The notes beneath the pieces are model-generated. The model was not told the origin of the DNA. It did not search any database and worked only from the letters and a program-made list of their open reading frames with translations. From Oscillospiraceae bacterium (lineage in GTDB: Bacteria; Bacillota; Clostridia; Oscillospirales; Ruminococcaceae), in NCBI GenBank assembly GCA_015067185.1, contig SVMZ01000007.1, positions 31,533 to 95,532 on the forward strand: 64,000 nucleotides of DNA. Reading direction: 5' to 3'. A program made the position numbers and the translations under genes. Shown here one piece after another: positions 8,457-16,334 of the stretch (the stretch's first letter is position 1; every line of letters begins with the position of its first letter).

Positions 8457-10009
8457 AAACCGTAATTGGTATCGATTTCGGAACCCAATCGGCAAGAGCG
8501 GTTTTGGCAGACACCGAAAACGGGACGATATTGGCCTCGCATACAGTCAACTATCTTCATGGTGTGCCGGAAGATTCACTGATTCCTGTCAGTGACTATG
8601 ACAATGCACTGACAGAATTGATGGAGGCTGTCACCGACAATGCTTATGCCGAAAGTGTCGCCGCCATCTGTGTGGATGCCACAGCACTCACACTGGTGCC
8701 GATAGGAAAGGACGGCAGAGCACTGGGATGGTATCCTGAGTTTGCCGACCGCCCAAATGCACAGATTAAACTTTGGAAAAGGCATACGGCCCAGAAGCAG
8801 GCCAATGAAGCGATTGCGCTTGCCAAACAGAGGCAGGAACCGTTCCTTGGCCGCACCGGAGGCAGCGTTTCCAGCGAGTGGACACTCCCGAAATTGTTGG
8901 AGACACGGGACGAAGATCCCGAAGTGTATGCAGCGATGGATCTGGCGATGGACCTTTGTGAGTATCTCACCTATCTTCTCACAGGAGAAAAAACCAGAAG
9001 TATCGGATCCATGAGCTACAAAGGATTGTGGGCAGAGGATCTCGGTTTTCCGTCAGATGGATTTTTGAACGGACTGCGCGAAGGCTTTGCAGAAGAGTAT
9101 AAGCATTTGATGCGCGGCGAGGTGAAGAGAACCGGCGAAGCAGCAGGAACGCTGAAAAAAGAACTTAGCCGGCGTTTTGGTCTCAGAGAAGATGTCATTG
9201 TGGCTTCCGGCACACTGGATGGACATACCGCACTGGTATCGCTCGGTGCAATGAAAGAAGGAGAGGCGGCGCTGGTCATCGGAACCTCCAATGTGCTTGC
9301 GGTGCAGACAGAATCTGTCCGCGATGTGGAGGGAATCTGCGGTATTGCACAGGATGGTTTTATCCAGGGTGTATGCAGTATCGATTCGGGGCAGAACTGT
9401 ACCGGTGAAATGCTGGGGTGGTTTATGGAGAATATGCTCCCGGCCGCAGCAGCTGAGGAGGCAAAACAAAAGGGAATATCTTCTCACGATCTGTTGATTC
9501 AGAAGGTCAAAGAACCGTGGAACAATAGGGCTGTGGCGGTGGATATGTGGAATGGCAGCAGAAATGCGCCCTGTGATCTGGAGCTTCGCGGTATGTTTGC
9601 CGGCATGTCGCTGGAGACAAAACCGGAGGATGTCTATCTTGCGCTGCTTCAGGCTATTGCCTGCGGGACAAGAGAAATTATGGAGTGGTGTGAGCGGGAC
9701 GGTATCCGGGTGGAACGTTTGGCAGCTACCGGTGGTATAGCACTGAAAAATCCGCTGCTGATGCAGCAGTATAGTGATATTCTGAACCTTCCGGTGGATG
9801 TGGGTGTGGTAAAAGAGGGTCCAGCTCTGGGTTCTGCCATGTTTGCGGCGGTTGCTGCCGGTATATACAGCAGCCCGATCGAAGCTTACGAGCATATGGG
9901 CAACACCAAATTTATCCGCTACACGCCGGATGAACAGCACCGTGCGGAATATGAAGAGATTTACCGCAGAAACCATTTGCTTCGTGAAGCGGCAAAGCTG
10001 TTTAAATAA
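8453..10009 (+). CDS. FGGY family carbohydrate kinase, ribulokinase-like
   Basis: 518 residues. The N-terminal ATPase motif GIDFGTQSARAVLAD and ICVDATALTLVPI, then GTSNVLAVQTE and the C-terminal TGGIALKNPLLMQQYSDIL, are FGGY hallmarks. The spacing and the GTQSARA start resemble AraB-type ribulokinases more than xylulokinases or glycerol kinases. It phosphorylates a ketopentose using ATP in the cytoplasm. The start codon ATG overlaps the dehydrogenase stop (ATGA), showing translational coupling; the track's GTG six bases upstream is less likely. No sugar transporter lies in this operon. Confidence 0.87.
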   Translation: MKTVIGIDFGTQSARAVLADTENGTILASHTVNYLHGVPEDSLIPVSDYDNALTELMEAVTDNAYAESVAAICVDATALTLVPIGKDGRALGWYPEFADRPNAQIKLWKRHTAQKQANEAIALAKQRQEPFLGRTGGSVSSEWTLPKLLETRDEDPEVYAAMDLAMDLCEYLTYLLTGEKTRSIGSMSYKGLWAEDLGFPSDGFLNGLREGFAEEYKHLMRGEVKRTGEAAGTLKKELSRRFGLREDVIVASGTLDGHTALVSLGAMKEGEAALVIGTSNVLAVQTESVRDVEGICGIAQDGFIQGVCSIDSGQNCTGEMLGWFMENMLPAAAAEEAKQKGISSHDLLIQKVKEPWNNRAVAVDMWNGSRNAPCDLELRGMFAGMSLETKPEDVYLALLQAIACGTREIMEWCERDGIRVERLAATGGIALKNPLLMQQYSDILNLPVDVGVVKEGPALGSAMFAAVAAGIYSSPIEAYEHMGNTKFIRYTPDEQHRAEYEEIYRRNHLLREAAKLFK

Positions 10010-10033
10010 GTGTTTTATGTTGGAATAAAAAAG

Positions 10034-10066
10034 ATGAGCCGATGGAGATCTTCGTCGGCTCATTTT
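10034..10066 (+). terminator. Terminator after the sugar operon
   Basis: ATGAGCCGA (10034-10042) pairs with TCGGCTCAT (10055-10063) and a TTTTC tail follows. It lies 25 bp after the kinase stop. Confidence 0.75.
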
Positions 10067-10161
10067 CTTTGTTGTTTTGAGAATATCGGTACGGAAAAAA
10101 GGGGCGGAATGGATAAAGGCGGAACCATATCTGTTCCCTTCGACAGGCATCTTATCAGGAC

Positions 10162-10191
10162 TTGACACACCGATACCTTTCAATATATAAT
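10162..10191 (+). promoter_or_regulatory. Promoter of the GH20 gene
   Basis: Consensus TTGACA (10162-10167), an 18-bp spacer and TATAAT (10186-10191), 63 bp before the ATG. Confidence 0.75.
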
Positions 10192-10254
10192 AAAAACACG
10201 TATCCGGATCCTCGGATAAACAATAGTTTACAACACTACAAGAGGAGAAAAGTT

Positions 10255-11886
10255 ATGATTGTTCCACGCGTAAAACAGGAGAAAAAAGGAAATAATACGG
10301 TTCTGGTTGATACAGCCATTACTTTGAGTGTTTGTGAAGAATATGCCTCAAAAGCTTCTCGCGCGCTGGCTGCTTTTTTGCCTCAGTGCCAGGTGATGGA
10401 ACAGAAGGAAAACGCGCTGGTCACCGTGGAAAAGGAACCGGGTTTTGCTGATAAGCCGGAAGCCTATCGACTGACGATTCTGAACGGGAAGGTTACTATT
10501 GGATGTATCTCCTATCTTGGCCTGCGTAACGCGTTGGCAGCCTTTTCTCTCACGGTTCGCTGTGTCGGCGGGAAACTGGCTTTGCCCGATACTACTATTG
10601 AAGACTGGCCGGATGCCGAATTCCGCAGTATTATGCTGGATATTGCCTCTATTGTCAAGCCGGTGGATGAGCTGAAGGGTGATCTCGTCCTGTTTGCCAA
10701 GTCCCGCATGAATTATGCACAGATTTATCTGTCTGACCGTCATGGCATTTGCCTGCGTTTGGATTGTCTGCCGGAAAAGATGTTCCTGAAAAACGCCTAC
10801 ACCAAAGAAGAGATGTGCGATATATGCGAATTTGCAGATATGCTGGGAATTGAACTGATTCCGCAATTTGATATGCCTGCACACTCAGGACTTCTGGTAA
10901 CATTATTTGACGCAATGATCTGCGATGCCCCCGAAGAGATCCTGCAGCGCAAAACCATGACTGCCTGCACTGGTGATCCCGAGGTGTACAGGATCTACGA
11001 AACCATCATCAACGAGATACTGGATATCTTTCCAGGTCGTTACTTCCACATGGGCGGTGATGAGTTGGAGATGTTGGATCTCTCCAGTTACTGCCATTGG
11101 GATTACTGTAACAAATGCCTTAAGCTGCGCGAGGAAAACGGACTTGCAGATCGTCAGGATCAATACAACTACTTTGTCAAGCGCATTCATGATATGGTAA
11201 CCAGGAGAGGCCGTTCTCTCATCATGTGGAACGATCAGGTGGATTGCCCCCGCGGTCCCGTTCTTCCCACCGATATCGTTATGGAGTTTTGGCGTGTAGC
11301 TGCTCCCGGCAGAGGTCCGGTGGAAGGCTGTTCTATGAATGCGCTGGCAGAAATGGGATATAAGGTCATCAATGCCTATTATCCCTACACCTATCTCTTT
11401 ACCGGAGAGCCTGTGATTCCTTTTACCTCCGAACTGCTGGGTAGTTGGATCTGGGATGAGGATCCCCCCTGCAACAAAGAATATGCTGCCAATATTATAG
11501 GCACTGAGCTGTGCGCATGGGGCTATTGCAGTCCAATTACCAAGTATCTCTATTATGCCCAGCCCTCCGCCTTTGTCCTCACGGCAGACAAGCAGTGGAA
11601 TAAGGATAGAGTTGTATATGATGAAGAGTTTGCACAGGCTCTGACCCGTACTCTGTTGGGTGTTTCTGTTCCCGAGGGTTTCAATCCCTTTGTTGGTATA
11701 GGCGATGTAGTGCCTCCGTTGGAGGATGGTAAGTTGGCGCATTGTGAGCGGGTTACCTGTTCCGATGAAGAACTGTCCGATATCGTCACCACCCTGTCGC
11801 GTACTGATATTATTCAGGGAGCAGATGCCGCAAGAGCCGCCATCTACCGTGAATGTGTAGAGTACGCACAGAAAAACAGAAAATAA
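10255..11886 (+). CDS. Glycoside hydrolase family 20 beta-N-acetylhexosaminidase
   Basis: 543 residues. The N-terminal alpha/beta domain (to about residue 115, YLGLRNALAAFSLTV) leads into the catalytic barrel from FRSIMLDIAS. The catalytic Asp-Glu pair is in FHMGGDELEML, and IPQFDMPAHSGLL and ELCAWGYCSP are further family positions. These enzymes release terminal GlcNAc or GalNAc through substrate-assisted catalysis. There is no signal peptide, so it acts on imported oligosaccharides. AGAGGAG precedes the ATG at 10255; the track's start at 10162 lies inside the promoter. It is monocistronic. Confidence 0.85.
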   Translation: MIVPRVKQEKKGNNTVLVDTAITLSVCEEYASKASRALAAFLPQCQVMEQKENALVTVEKEPGFADKPEAYRLTILNGKVTIGCISYLGLRNALAAFSLTVRCVGGKLALPDTTIEDWPDAEFRSIMLDIASIVKPVDELKGDLVLFAKSRMNYAQIYLSDRHGICLRLDCLPEKMFLKNAYTKEEMCDICEFADMLGIELIPQFDMPAHSGLLVTLFDAMICDAPEEILQRKTMTACTGDPEVYRIYETIINEILDIFPGRYFHMGGDELEMLDLSSYCHWDYCNKCLKLREENGLADRQDQYNYFVKRIHDMVTRRGRSLIMWNDQVDCPRGPVLPTDIVMEFWRVAAPGRGPVEGCSMNALAEMGYKVINAYYPYTYLFTGEPVIPFTSELLGSWIWDEDPPCNKEYAANIIGTELCAWGYCSPITKYLYYAQPSAFVLTADKQWNKDRVVYDEEFAQALTRTLLGVSVPEGFNPFVGIGDVVPPLEDGKLAHCERVTCSDEELSDIVTTLSRTDIIQGADAARAAIYRECVEYAQKNRK

Positions 11887-11910
11887 AGTTTGTCATCATA
11901 AGAATTTTCC

Positions 11911-11942
11911 GGGGCTGTCTCATCTGCTTGTGAGACAGCCCC
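11911..11942 (+). terminator. Strong hairpin after the GH20 gene
   Basis: GGGGCTGTCTCA (11911-11922) pairs perfectly with TGAGACAGCCCC (11931-11942). The T tail is weak, so it is a terminator by position and stem strength but not by a canonical tail. Confidence 0.6.
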
Positions 11943-12082
11943 TTGAGTTCTGAAAAACGTCAGCTGGTCGTAAGGGTATTTGTGTTGTGTTTTTCAGTTG
12001 TTTGAAAATATCGGCACGGGAAAAGTCGGAACAGACATGAGCTTTTTTGATACAATCAAAAACAGAAAGGAGGCGTGTGGGT

Positions 12083-12961
12083 ATGAATATACTCAGACAG
12101 TTGGATGAAGCGGTTGGTTATATCGAGAAGAATCTGTGTGCGGAGATCGATGTGGAAAAGGCTGCAGCCATTGCCTGTGTTTCCGCAGATAGTTTTTCGC
12201 GATTTTTCAGTTATATGACCGGGATGACACTGAAGGAATATGTGCGCTGCCGCCGAATGACTCTTGCCGCCGATGACCTGATAAATACGGAGAAGCGCGT
12301 GATCGATATTGCTGTCCAATACGGTTATGACAGCGCAGATGCTTTTTCGAGGGCCTTTGCCAGACAGCATGGAATAACACCGACAGAATACCGGAAAAAT
12401 GGCGGTTCTCTGAAAATATATCCCCCGGTCTCCTTTCATATCATCATCAAAGGAGCGAAAGAAATGAATTTCAGAATGGAAGAGCGGCAGGAAAGCAGGG
12501 TTTACGGGATATCCAGACAATTCGAGGGCGAAGGGTATCAAAACAAGGAAGAACTGCGCCACCTCATGTGGTCGGAAGAATGTGAAGATATTCCGGGAAA
12601 ATTGTGTGAGGGAAGATGGAATCAGCCGGGGAATACCAACTATGATGGCATCTGGTATGGAATTTGGCAGAACGGAAGATATATGATTGCCAGAGAAAGG
12701 GAGGCTGTTCGGGACGGTGGGTTTGAAATGAATATCATTCCCGGTGGAAGTTATGCTGTGTTTCAGACAGAAGCCGGTGGTTTGGCATGGGAGGAACTAC
12801 CGAAGCTGTTTGAATTGATCTGGGAATCCTGGCTGCTAGGTTCAGATTATCGGCAAAGAGCCCCCTTTGTTGTGGAGGTCTATCATTTGTGGACGGATTA
12901 TAAGAAACGTAAGGAAAGGCGGTATTATGAGGTGTGGATCCCCATCGAATGCAAAAAGTAA
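12083..12961 (+). CDS. AraC family regulator with GyrI-like effector domain
   Basis: 292 residues. Residues 1-105 hold the AraC DNA-binding domain with two HTHs (VEKAAAIACVSADSFSRFFSYMTGMTLKEYVRCRRM and VIDIAVQYGYDSADAFSRAFARQHGITPTEY). From residue about 130 a GyrI-like/Rob-type effector-binding domain follows (NFRMEERQESRVYGISRQFEG, ending FVVEVYHLWTD). This arrangement occurs in clostridial regulators that sense small or cationic molecules. The start is the ATG at 12083 after AAAGGAGG; the longer track start lies before that site. Its target is unknown, and no obvious operon partner follows. Confidence 0.85.
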   Translation: MNILRQLDEAVGYIEKNLCAEIDVEKAAAIACVSADSFSRFFSYMTGMTLKEYVRCRRMTLAADDLINTEKRVIDIAVQYGYDSADAFSRAFARQHGITPTEYRKNGGSLKIYPPVSFHIIIKGAKEMNFRMEERQESRVYGISRQFEGEGYQNKEELRHLMWSEECEDIPGKLCEGRWNQPGNTNYDGIWYGIWQNGRYMIAREREAVRDGGFEMNIIPGGSYAVFQTEAGGLAWEELPKLFELIWESWLLGSDYRQRAPFVVEVYHLWTDYKKRKERRYYEVWIPIECKK

Positions 12962-13053
12962 CAGTTCAAGTATTTCTTGAGTGAAAGAAAGAGAAATTCA
13001 AGCACAGATTGCTTTTTTAGCAGAGAAAAAATTGTTATGATGGAGACAACAGA

Positions 13054-13071
13054 TACGGAAAAAATTCCGTA
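13054..13071 (+). promoter_or_regulatory. Perfect dyad TACGGAA-N4-TTCCGTA upstream of the XRE gene
   Basis: An 18-bp inverted repeat with 7-bp arms, located 18 bp before the XRE-family start codon and next to the AAAGGAAAGGAG ribosome site. It could be an autoregulatory operator; the assignment is inference. Confidence 0.5.
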
Positions 13072-13089
13072 AAGGAAAGGAGAAAAAAC

Positions 13090-13857
13090 ATGTTTAATAT
13101 GGAATCGGTAGGCCGTAAAATTGCGGAATTGAGGAGAAAACGTGATATGACCCAGATGGAACTGGCAGACAAGCTGGGGATCAGTTTTCAGGCTGTTTCC
13201 AACTGGGAACGAGGAAATTCCATGCCGGATATCTCTAAACTTCCCGAACTGGCAGAATTGTTTGAAGTAACGATTGATGAACTGTTGAACGGAGAATCAA
13301 AGCTGATTGAAAGTATCGCCAAGGGAGAGACTGAGGAGTATCTTAAAGAAAACGAGGTCGGTCTTGAAGAGTTGAAGGAGATGGCAGGCATACTGAAACC
13401 AAGTCAGGTAGGTAAAATTGTGGAGAAAGGAGAATATAAAAGTTTAGAGGAAATAGAAGATATTCTGCCTTTTTTAGATGAGGAAACAACAGAAAAACTT
13501 GCGAGAAAAGCGGTGAAAGAGGAGAACTATCGGAATTTGGAATGCGTTGCACCGTTTATCAATAAAAACGTTTTGGATAAAATAGCCTGTGAAGTGTATG
13601 AGAAAAACGGGCTGACGGCAATAGAAGAGATTTTACCGTTTATTTCGTCAGAACAACGGAAGAAGATAGCTGACCGGGAATATAAAATGAGCGGGTTGAA
13701 AAATTTTGAGGATATTGCTCCCTTCCTCAACAGGGATTACCTGAATCAGCTTGCCAAAGAGGCTATCGAAAAAGATGGTATTAAGGCGATCAGCAACATA
13801 GCACCTTTTATAGGAAGAGAAGTTCTGGCAGAATATGTAAAAGAACAATATCTGTAA
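13090..13857 (+). CDS. XRE family regulator with C-terminal helical repeats
   Basis: 255 residues. Residues 1-68 are a Cro/CI-type HTH (IAELRRKRDMTQMELADKLGISFQAVSNWERGNSMPDISKLPELAELF). The rest is built from about five degenerate repeats of some 30 residues, each with a (I/V)xPF(L/I) core: ILPFLDEE, VAPFINKN, ILPFISSE, IAPFLNRD, IAPFIGRE. This looks like an alpha-solenoid sensor or scaffold. Nothing in the sequence names its ligand. Part of its 3' end was copied to 16.18 kb during the event that placed the PadR cassette (see findings). Confidence 0.8.
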   Translation: MFNMESVGRKIAELRRKRDMTQMELADKLGISFQAVSNWERGNSMPDISKLPELAELFEVTIDELLNGESKLIESIAKGETEEYLKENEVGLEELKEMAGILKPSQVGKIVEKGEYKSLEEIEDILPFLDEETTEKLARKAVKEENYRNLECVAPFINKNVLDKIACEVYEKNGLTAIEEILPFISSEQRKKIADREYKMSGLKNFEDIAPFLNRDYLNQLAKEAIEKDGIKAISNIAPFIGREVLAEYVKEQYL

Positions 13858-13986
13858 ATGAAAATTCAAAGATAAAAGAAAGCAAGGACGCATATCTTTT
13901 TTGATATGCGTCCTTACTTATAGAAATGATTAGTTTACTGGTTTTATCTGCGATGTTTCAGATCGTCCGGAATATCGGAGATTCGG
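13827..13986. repeat. Direct duplication copy A (XRE 3' end, terminator, aminotransferase remnant)
   Basis: This segment and 16176-16334 align over about 160 bp at high identity, for example gaatatgtaaaagaRcaata, gataaaag.aagcaaggacgcat and tttatctgcgatgtttca. Copy A contains the real end of the XRE gene and, on the minus strand, a fragment reading RISDIPDDLKHRR-stop, a relic of the aminotransferase C-terminus (RISDFLDDLKHRR). Confidence 0.85.
13884..13916. terminator. Terminator after the XRE gene
   Basis: AAGGACGCATATC pairs with GATATGCGTCCTT around a T6 loop. The same hairpin recurs at 16231-16266 as part of the duplication. Confidence 0.75.
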
Positions 13987-14168
13987 TTGTGCCTATTTTG
14001 AACGGTAATCCCGGCATCCATAAAAATGTGGCGGAAGGCCAAATACTTGATGTTGATCAATTCCCTTCCCGTGGGAGAGATCCTGCGGGTGTTTGTTACT
14101 TTTCCATGAACTCTCTTGACAGAATTAATACCTCGTGATATGATGTATGACGTAAGAGGAGGTATTAT

Positions 14169-14489
14169 ATGGATGTTCAGTTGAAACGAGGACTCTTGGA
14201 TGTCTGCGTTTTGGCAGCAATCAAGAGCGAAGACTCATACGGCTATAAAATCATAAAGGATATGAAACCGTATATTGAACTTTCCGAATCGACCCTATAT
14301 ACCATTCTGAAACGCTTGGAAACAGCGAATATGCTGACCGTTCGCACTGCAGAACACGGCGGCAGACTTCGGAAGTATTACCATATTACCGCTGAAGGTC
14401 TGAAGCGCATTGAAGATTTTAAGGTCGAATGGAAAGAACTCTTATCGATATACCGATTTGTAACTAAGGAGGATGATGGCAATGAGTAA
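14169..14489 (+). CDS. PadR family transcriptional regulator
   Basis: 106 residues with the PadR winged helix: LDVCVLAAIKSEDSYGYKIIKDMKPYIELSESTLYTILKRLETANMLTVRTAEHGGRLRKYYHITAEGLKRIEDF. PadR proteins repress neighbouring membrane or stress genes and respond to phenolics or cell-envelope stress. It is followed in overlapping reading frames by DUF1700 and DUF4097 genes, a conserved trio in Firmicutes. The ribosome site is AAGAGGAGG. Base composition is lower in GC than in neighbouring housekeeping genes. Confidence 0.9.
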   Translation: MDVQLKRGLLDVCVLAAIKSEDSYGYKIIKDMKPYIELSESTLYTILKRLETANMLTVRTAEHGGRLRKYYHITAEGLKRIEDFKVEWKELLSIYRFVTKEDDGNE

Positions 14490-15081
14490 ACAGGAATTCC
14501 TTGCACAGTTGCGTAAAGGTTTATCCGGATTGCCCCAGGATGACATAGAGGAACGTTTGACTTTTTACAGTGAAATGATTGAAGATCAAATGGAAGAAGG
14601 AATTTCAGAGGAGGAAGCAGTTTCGGCAGTAGGTTCTGTTGAGAAAATCGTTGCACAAACAGTAGCAGAAATGCCTCTTGCCAAAATTGCTAAGGAAAGA
14701 GTAAGAGCCAAAAAACGTCTAAGCGCAGGAGAAATCGTACTTTTGGCTCTTGGTTCTCCCATATGGATTTCCTTGGGTATTGCCGCATTTGCCGTTATTC
14801 TTTCGCTTTACATTTTGTTGTGGTCTGTGATTATTTCTTTATGGGCTGTTTTTGCTTCGCTTGCCGCCTGTAGTGTTGGAGGCATATTGGCATGTGTCAT
14901 TTTTGTTGCAGGAGGTAACGAGGCTTCGGGTTTTGCCATGTTCGCCGCAGGTCTTGTTTGTGCGGGTCTTACTATTTTTATGTTCTATGGATGTAAGGCA
15001 GTAACAGACGGCATCGTGATACTCACAAAGAAAATGGCAATATGGATTAAAAATTGCTTTGTCAAGAAGGAGGAAGCATAA
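14482..15081 (+). CDS. DUF1700 (HAAS) membrane protein
   Basis: 199 residues. The first 80 residues are a soluble helical HAAS domain (MSKQEFLAQLRKGLSGLPQDDIEERLTFYSEMIEDQMEEGISEEEAVSAVGS), then four hydrophobic helices from about residue 90. The start was set at the ATG at 14482, nine bases after AAGGAGG; the track's ATG at 14473 abuts that site. It overlaps the PadR gene by 8 bp and the next gene by 1 bp (TAATG). Its role is unknown; in other Firmicutes it travels with PadR and DUF4097 genes. Confidence 0.87.
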   Translation: MSKQEFLAQLRKGLSGLPQDDIEERLTFYSEMIEDQMEEGISEEEAVSAVGSVEKIVAQTVAEMPLAKIAKERVRAKKRLSAGEIVLLALGSPIWISLGIAAFAVILSLYILLWSVIISLWAVFASLAACSVGGILACVIFVAGGNEASGFAMFAAGLVCAGLTIFMFYGCKAVTDGIVILTKKMAIWIKNCFVKKEEA

Positions 15082-16061
15082 TGAGGACGAGAACAAAGCT
15101 ATGGCTTATTATAGCAGCTTCTCTTGTGTTGATTGGCTGTATTCTCTTTGCAGTTGTTATGACAACGTGTGGTTGGAATTTTATAGAGCTTGCGACCGTT
15201 GAATACAAAACAACTACTTACGAAATCAGCGAAACATTTGAAGGTATATCTTTAAATACAGATACTGCAGACATTGTGTTTGCCGTTTCTGATAATGGCA
15301 AGTGCAGCGTAGAGTGTCACGAGGAAGAAAATGAAAAACATTCTGTGACTGTAAAAGATGGTATACTCACCATTGAATTGGTTGATGAAAGATCTATACA
15401 GGACTTTATCGGATATATCGGGTTAAACTTTGAATCACCTAAGATAACGGTTTATCTGCCGAAAACAGCATACGCAACCCTGTACATCCATGGAGATACT
15501 AGTGATGTTGAAATACCTGATGATTTTATGTTTAAGGAGGTTGATATTTCTTTAAGCACGGGTGATGTTGATTTTTATGCATCTGCTTCTGAAATGATTA
15601 AAATAAAAGCAAGTACAGGAGATATTTGTATGGAGAATCTCTCCGCTGGCTCACTTGACCTTTCAGTTTCCACAGGCAAGGTAACAGTTTCATCTGTGAA
15701 CTGCGGGGGAGATGTTACGGTCGGTGTTTCAACAGGCGATACAAATTTGACTGATGTCTGGTGCAAAAGCGTTGTTTCAAGCGGGAACACAGGTGATATC
15801 TCTTTAAACCATGTTATTGGCGAGGAAAAGTTCTCAATTAAGAGAAGCACCGGCGATGTGCATTTTGAAAACAGCGATGCTGCCGAGATTTTCGTAGAAA
15901 CAGATACCGGATACGTTACAGGAACTTTGCTTACCGATAAGGTGTTTTTTGTCAGCACGGATACAGGGAAAACAGATGTACCCAAAACCGTAACAGGAGG
16001 CAGATGCGAGATTACCACCGATACGGGAGATATCAGGATAACGGTTAAGCAACAGAGATAA
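15081..16061 (+). CDS. DUF4097 beta-strand repeat membrane-anchored protein
   Basis: 326 residues: an N-terminal hydrophobic anchor (LWLIIAASLVLIGCILFAVVM), then an extracytoplasmic right-handed repeat domain with recurring S/DTGD motifs (ISLSTGDVDF, IKASTGDICM, LSVSTGKVTV, VGVSTGDTNL, VSSGNTGDIS, IKRSTGDVHF, VETDTGYVTG). This is the DUF4097 parallel beta-repeat. The LIGC sequence could be read as a lipobox, but the helix continues past it, so a plain anchor is preferred. The start ATG at 15081 overlaps the upstream stop and follows AAGGAGG. Probably an envelope-stress or surface sensor; function unproven. Confidence 0.85.
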   Translation: MRTRTKLWLIIAASLVLIGCILFAVVMTTCGWNFIELATVEYKTTTYEISETFEGISLNTDTADIVFAVSDNGKCSVECHEEENEKHSVTVKDGILTIELVDERSIQDFIGYIGLNFESPKITVYLPKTAYATLYIHGDTSDVEIPDDFMFKEVDISLSTGDVDFYASASEMIKIKASTGDICMENLSAGSLDLSVSTGKVTVSSVNCGGDVTVGVSTGDTNLTDVWCKSVVSSGNTGDISLNHVIGEEKFSIKRSTGDVHFENSDAAEIFVETDTGYVTGTLLTDKVFFVSTDTGKTDVPKTVTGGRCEITTDTGDIRITVKQQR

Positions 16062-16175
16062 AACCCACTGCAAAAACCGCTTCCATACAGTGTTCTCTCC
16101 TGATCCAACGTAAATATTTTTTCGGTGAGGGAAAACGAGGAAATCCAGGTTTAATATCTCCGGATTCCCTGAATC

Positions 16176-16334
16176 GGCGGAATATGTAAAAGAGCAATAG
16201 CTGCAAATAAAATTTTAAAGATAAAAGTAAGCAAGGACGCATCTCATTTTTGAGATGCGTCCTTGCCTATGGGAATGATTGATTTGTTGGTTTATCTGCG
16301 ATGTTTCAAGTCATCCAGGAAATCGGAGATTCGG
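16176..16334. repeat. Direct duplication copy B (XRE remnant, terminator, aminotransferase 3' end)
   Basis: The partner of 13827-13986. On the plus strand it begins with SAEYVKEQ-stop, a relic of the XRE C-terminus (LAEYVKEQYL), and on the minus strand it contains the genuine aminotransferase end. Confidence 0.85.
16231..16267. terminator. Terminator of the aminotransferase gene / PadR operon
   Basis: GCAAGGACGCATCTCA (16231-16246) pairs perfectly with TGAGATGCGTCCTTGC (16251-16266) around a TTTT loop. It lies between convergent genes. Confidence 0.75.

Noticed and set aside
9053-10183. 376-aa minus-strand ORF opposite the FGGY kinase
   Set aside because: Antisense open frame produced by codon bias of the kinase gene; no recognisable domains.
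15081-15170. Lipoprotein signal (LIGC) in the DUF4097 protein
   Set aside because: The hydrophobic helix continues well beyond the cysteine, which fits a transmembrane anchor better than a lipobox.
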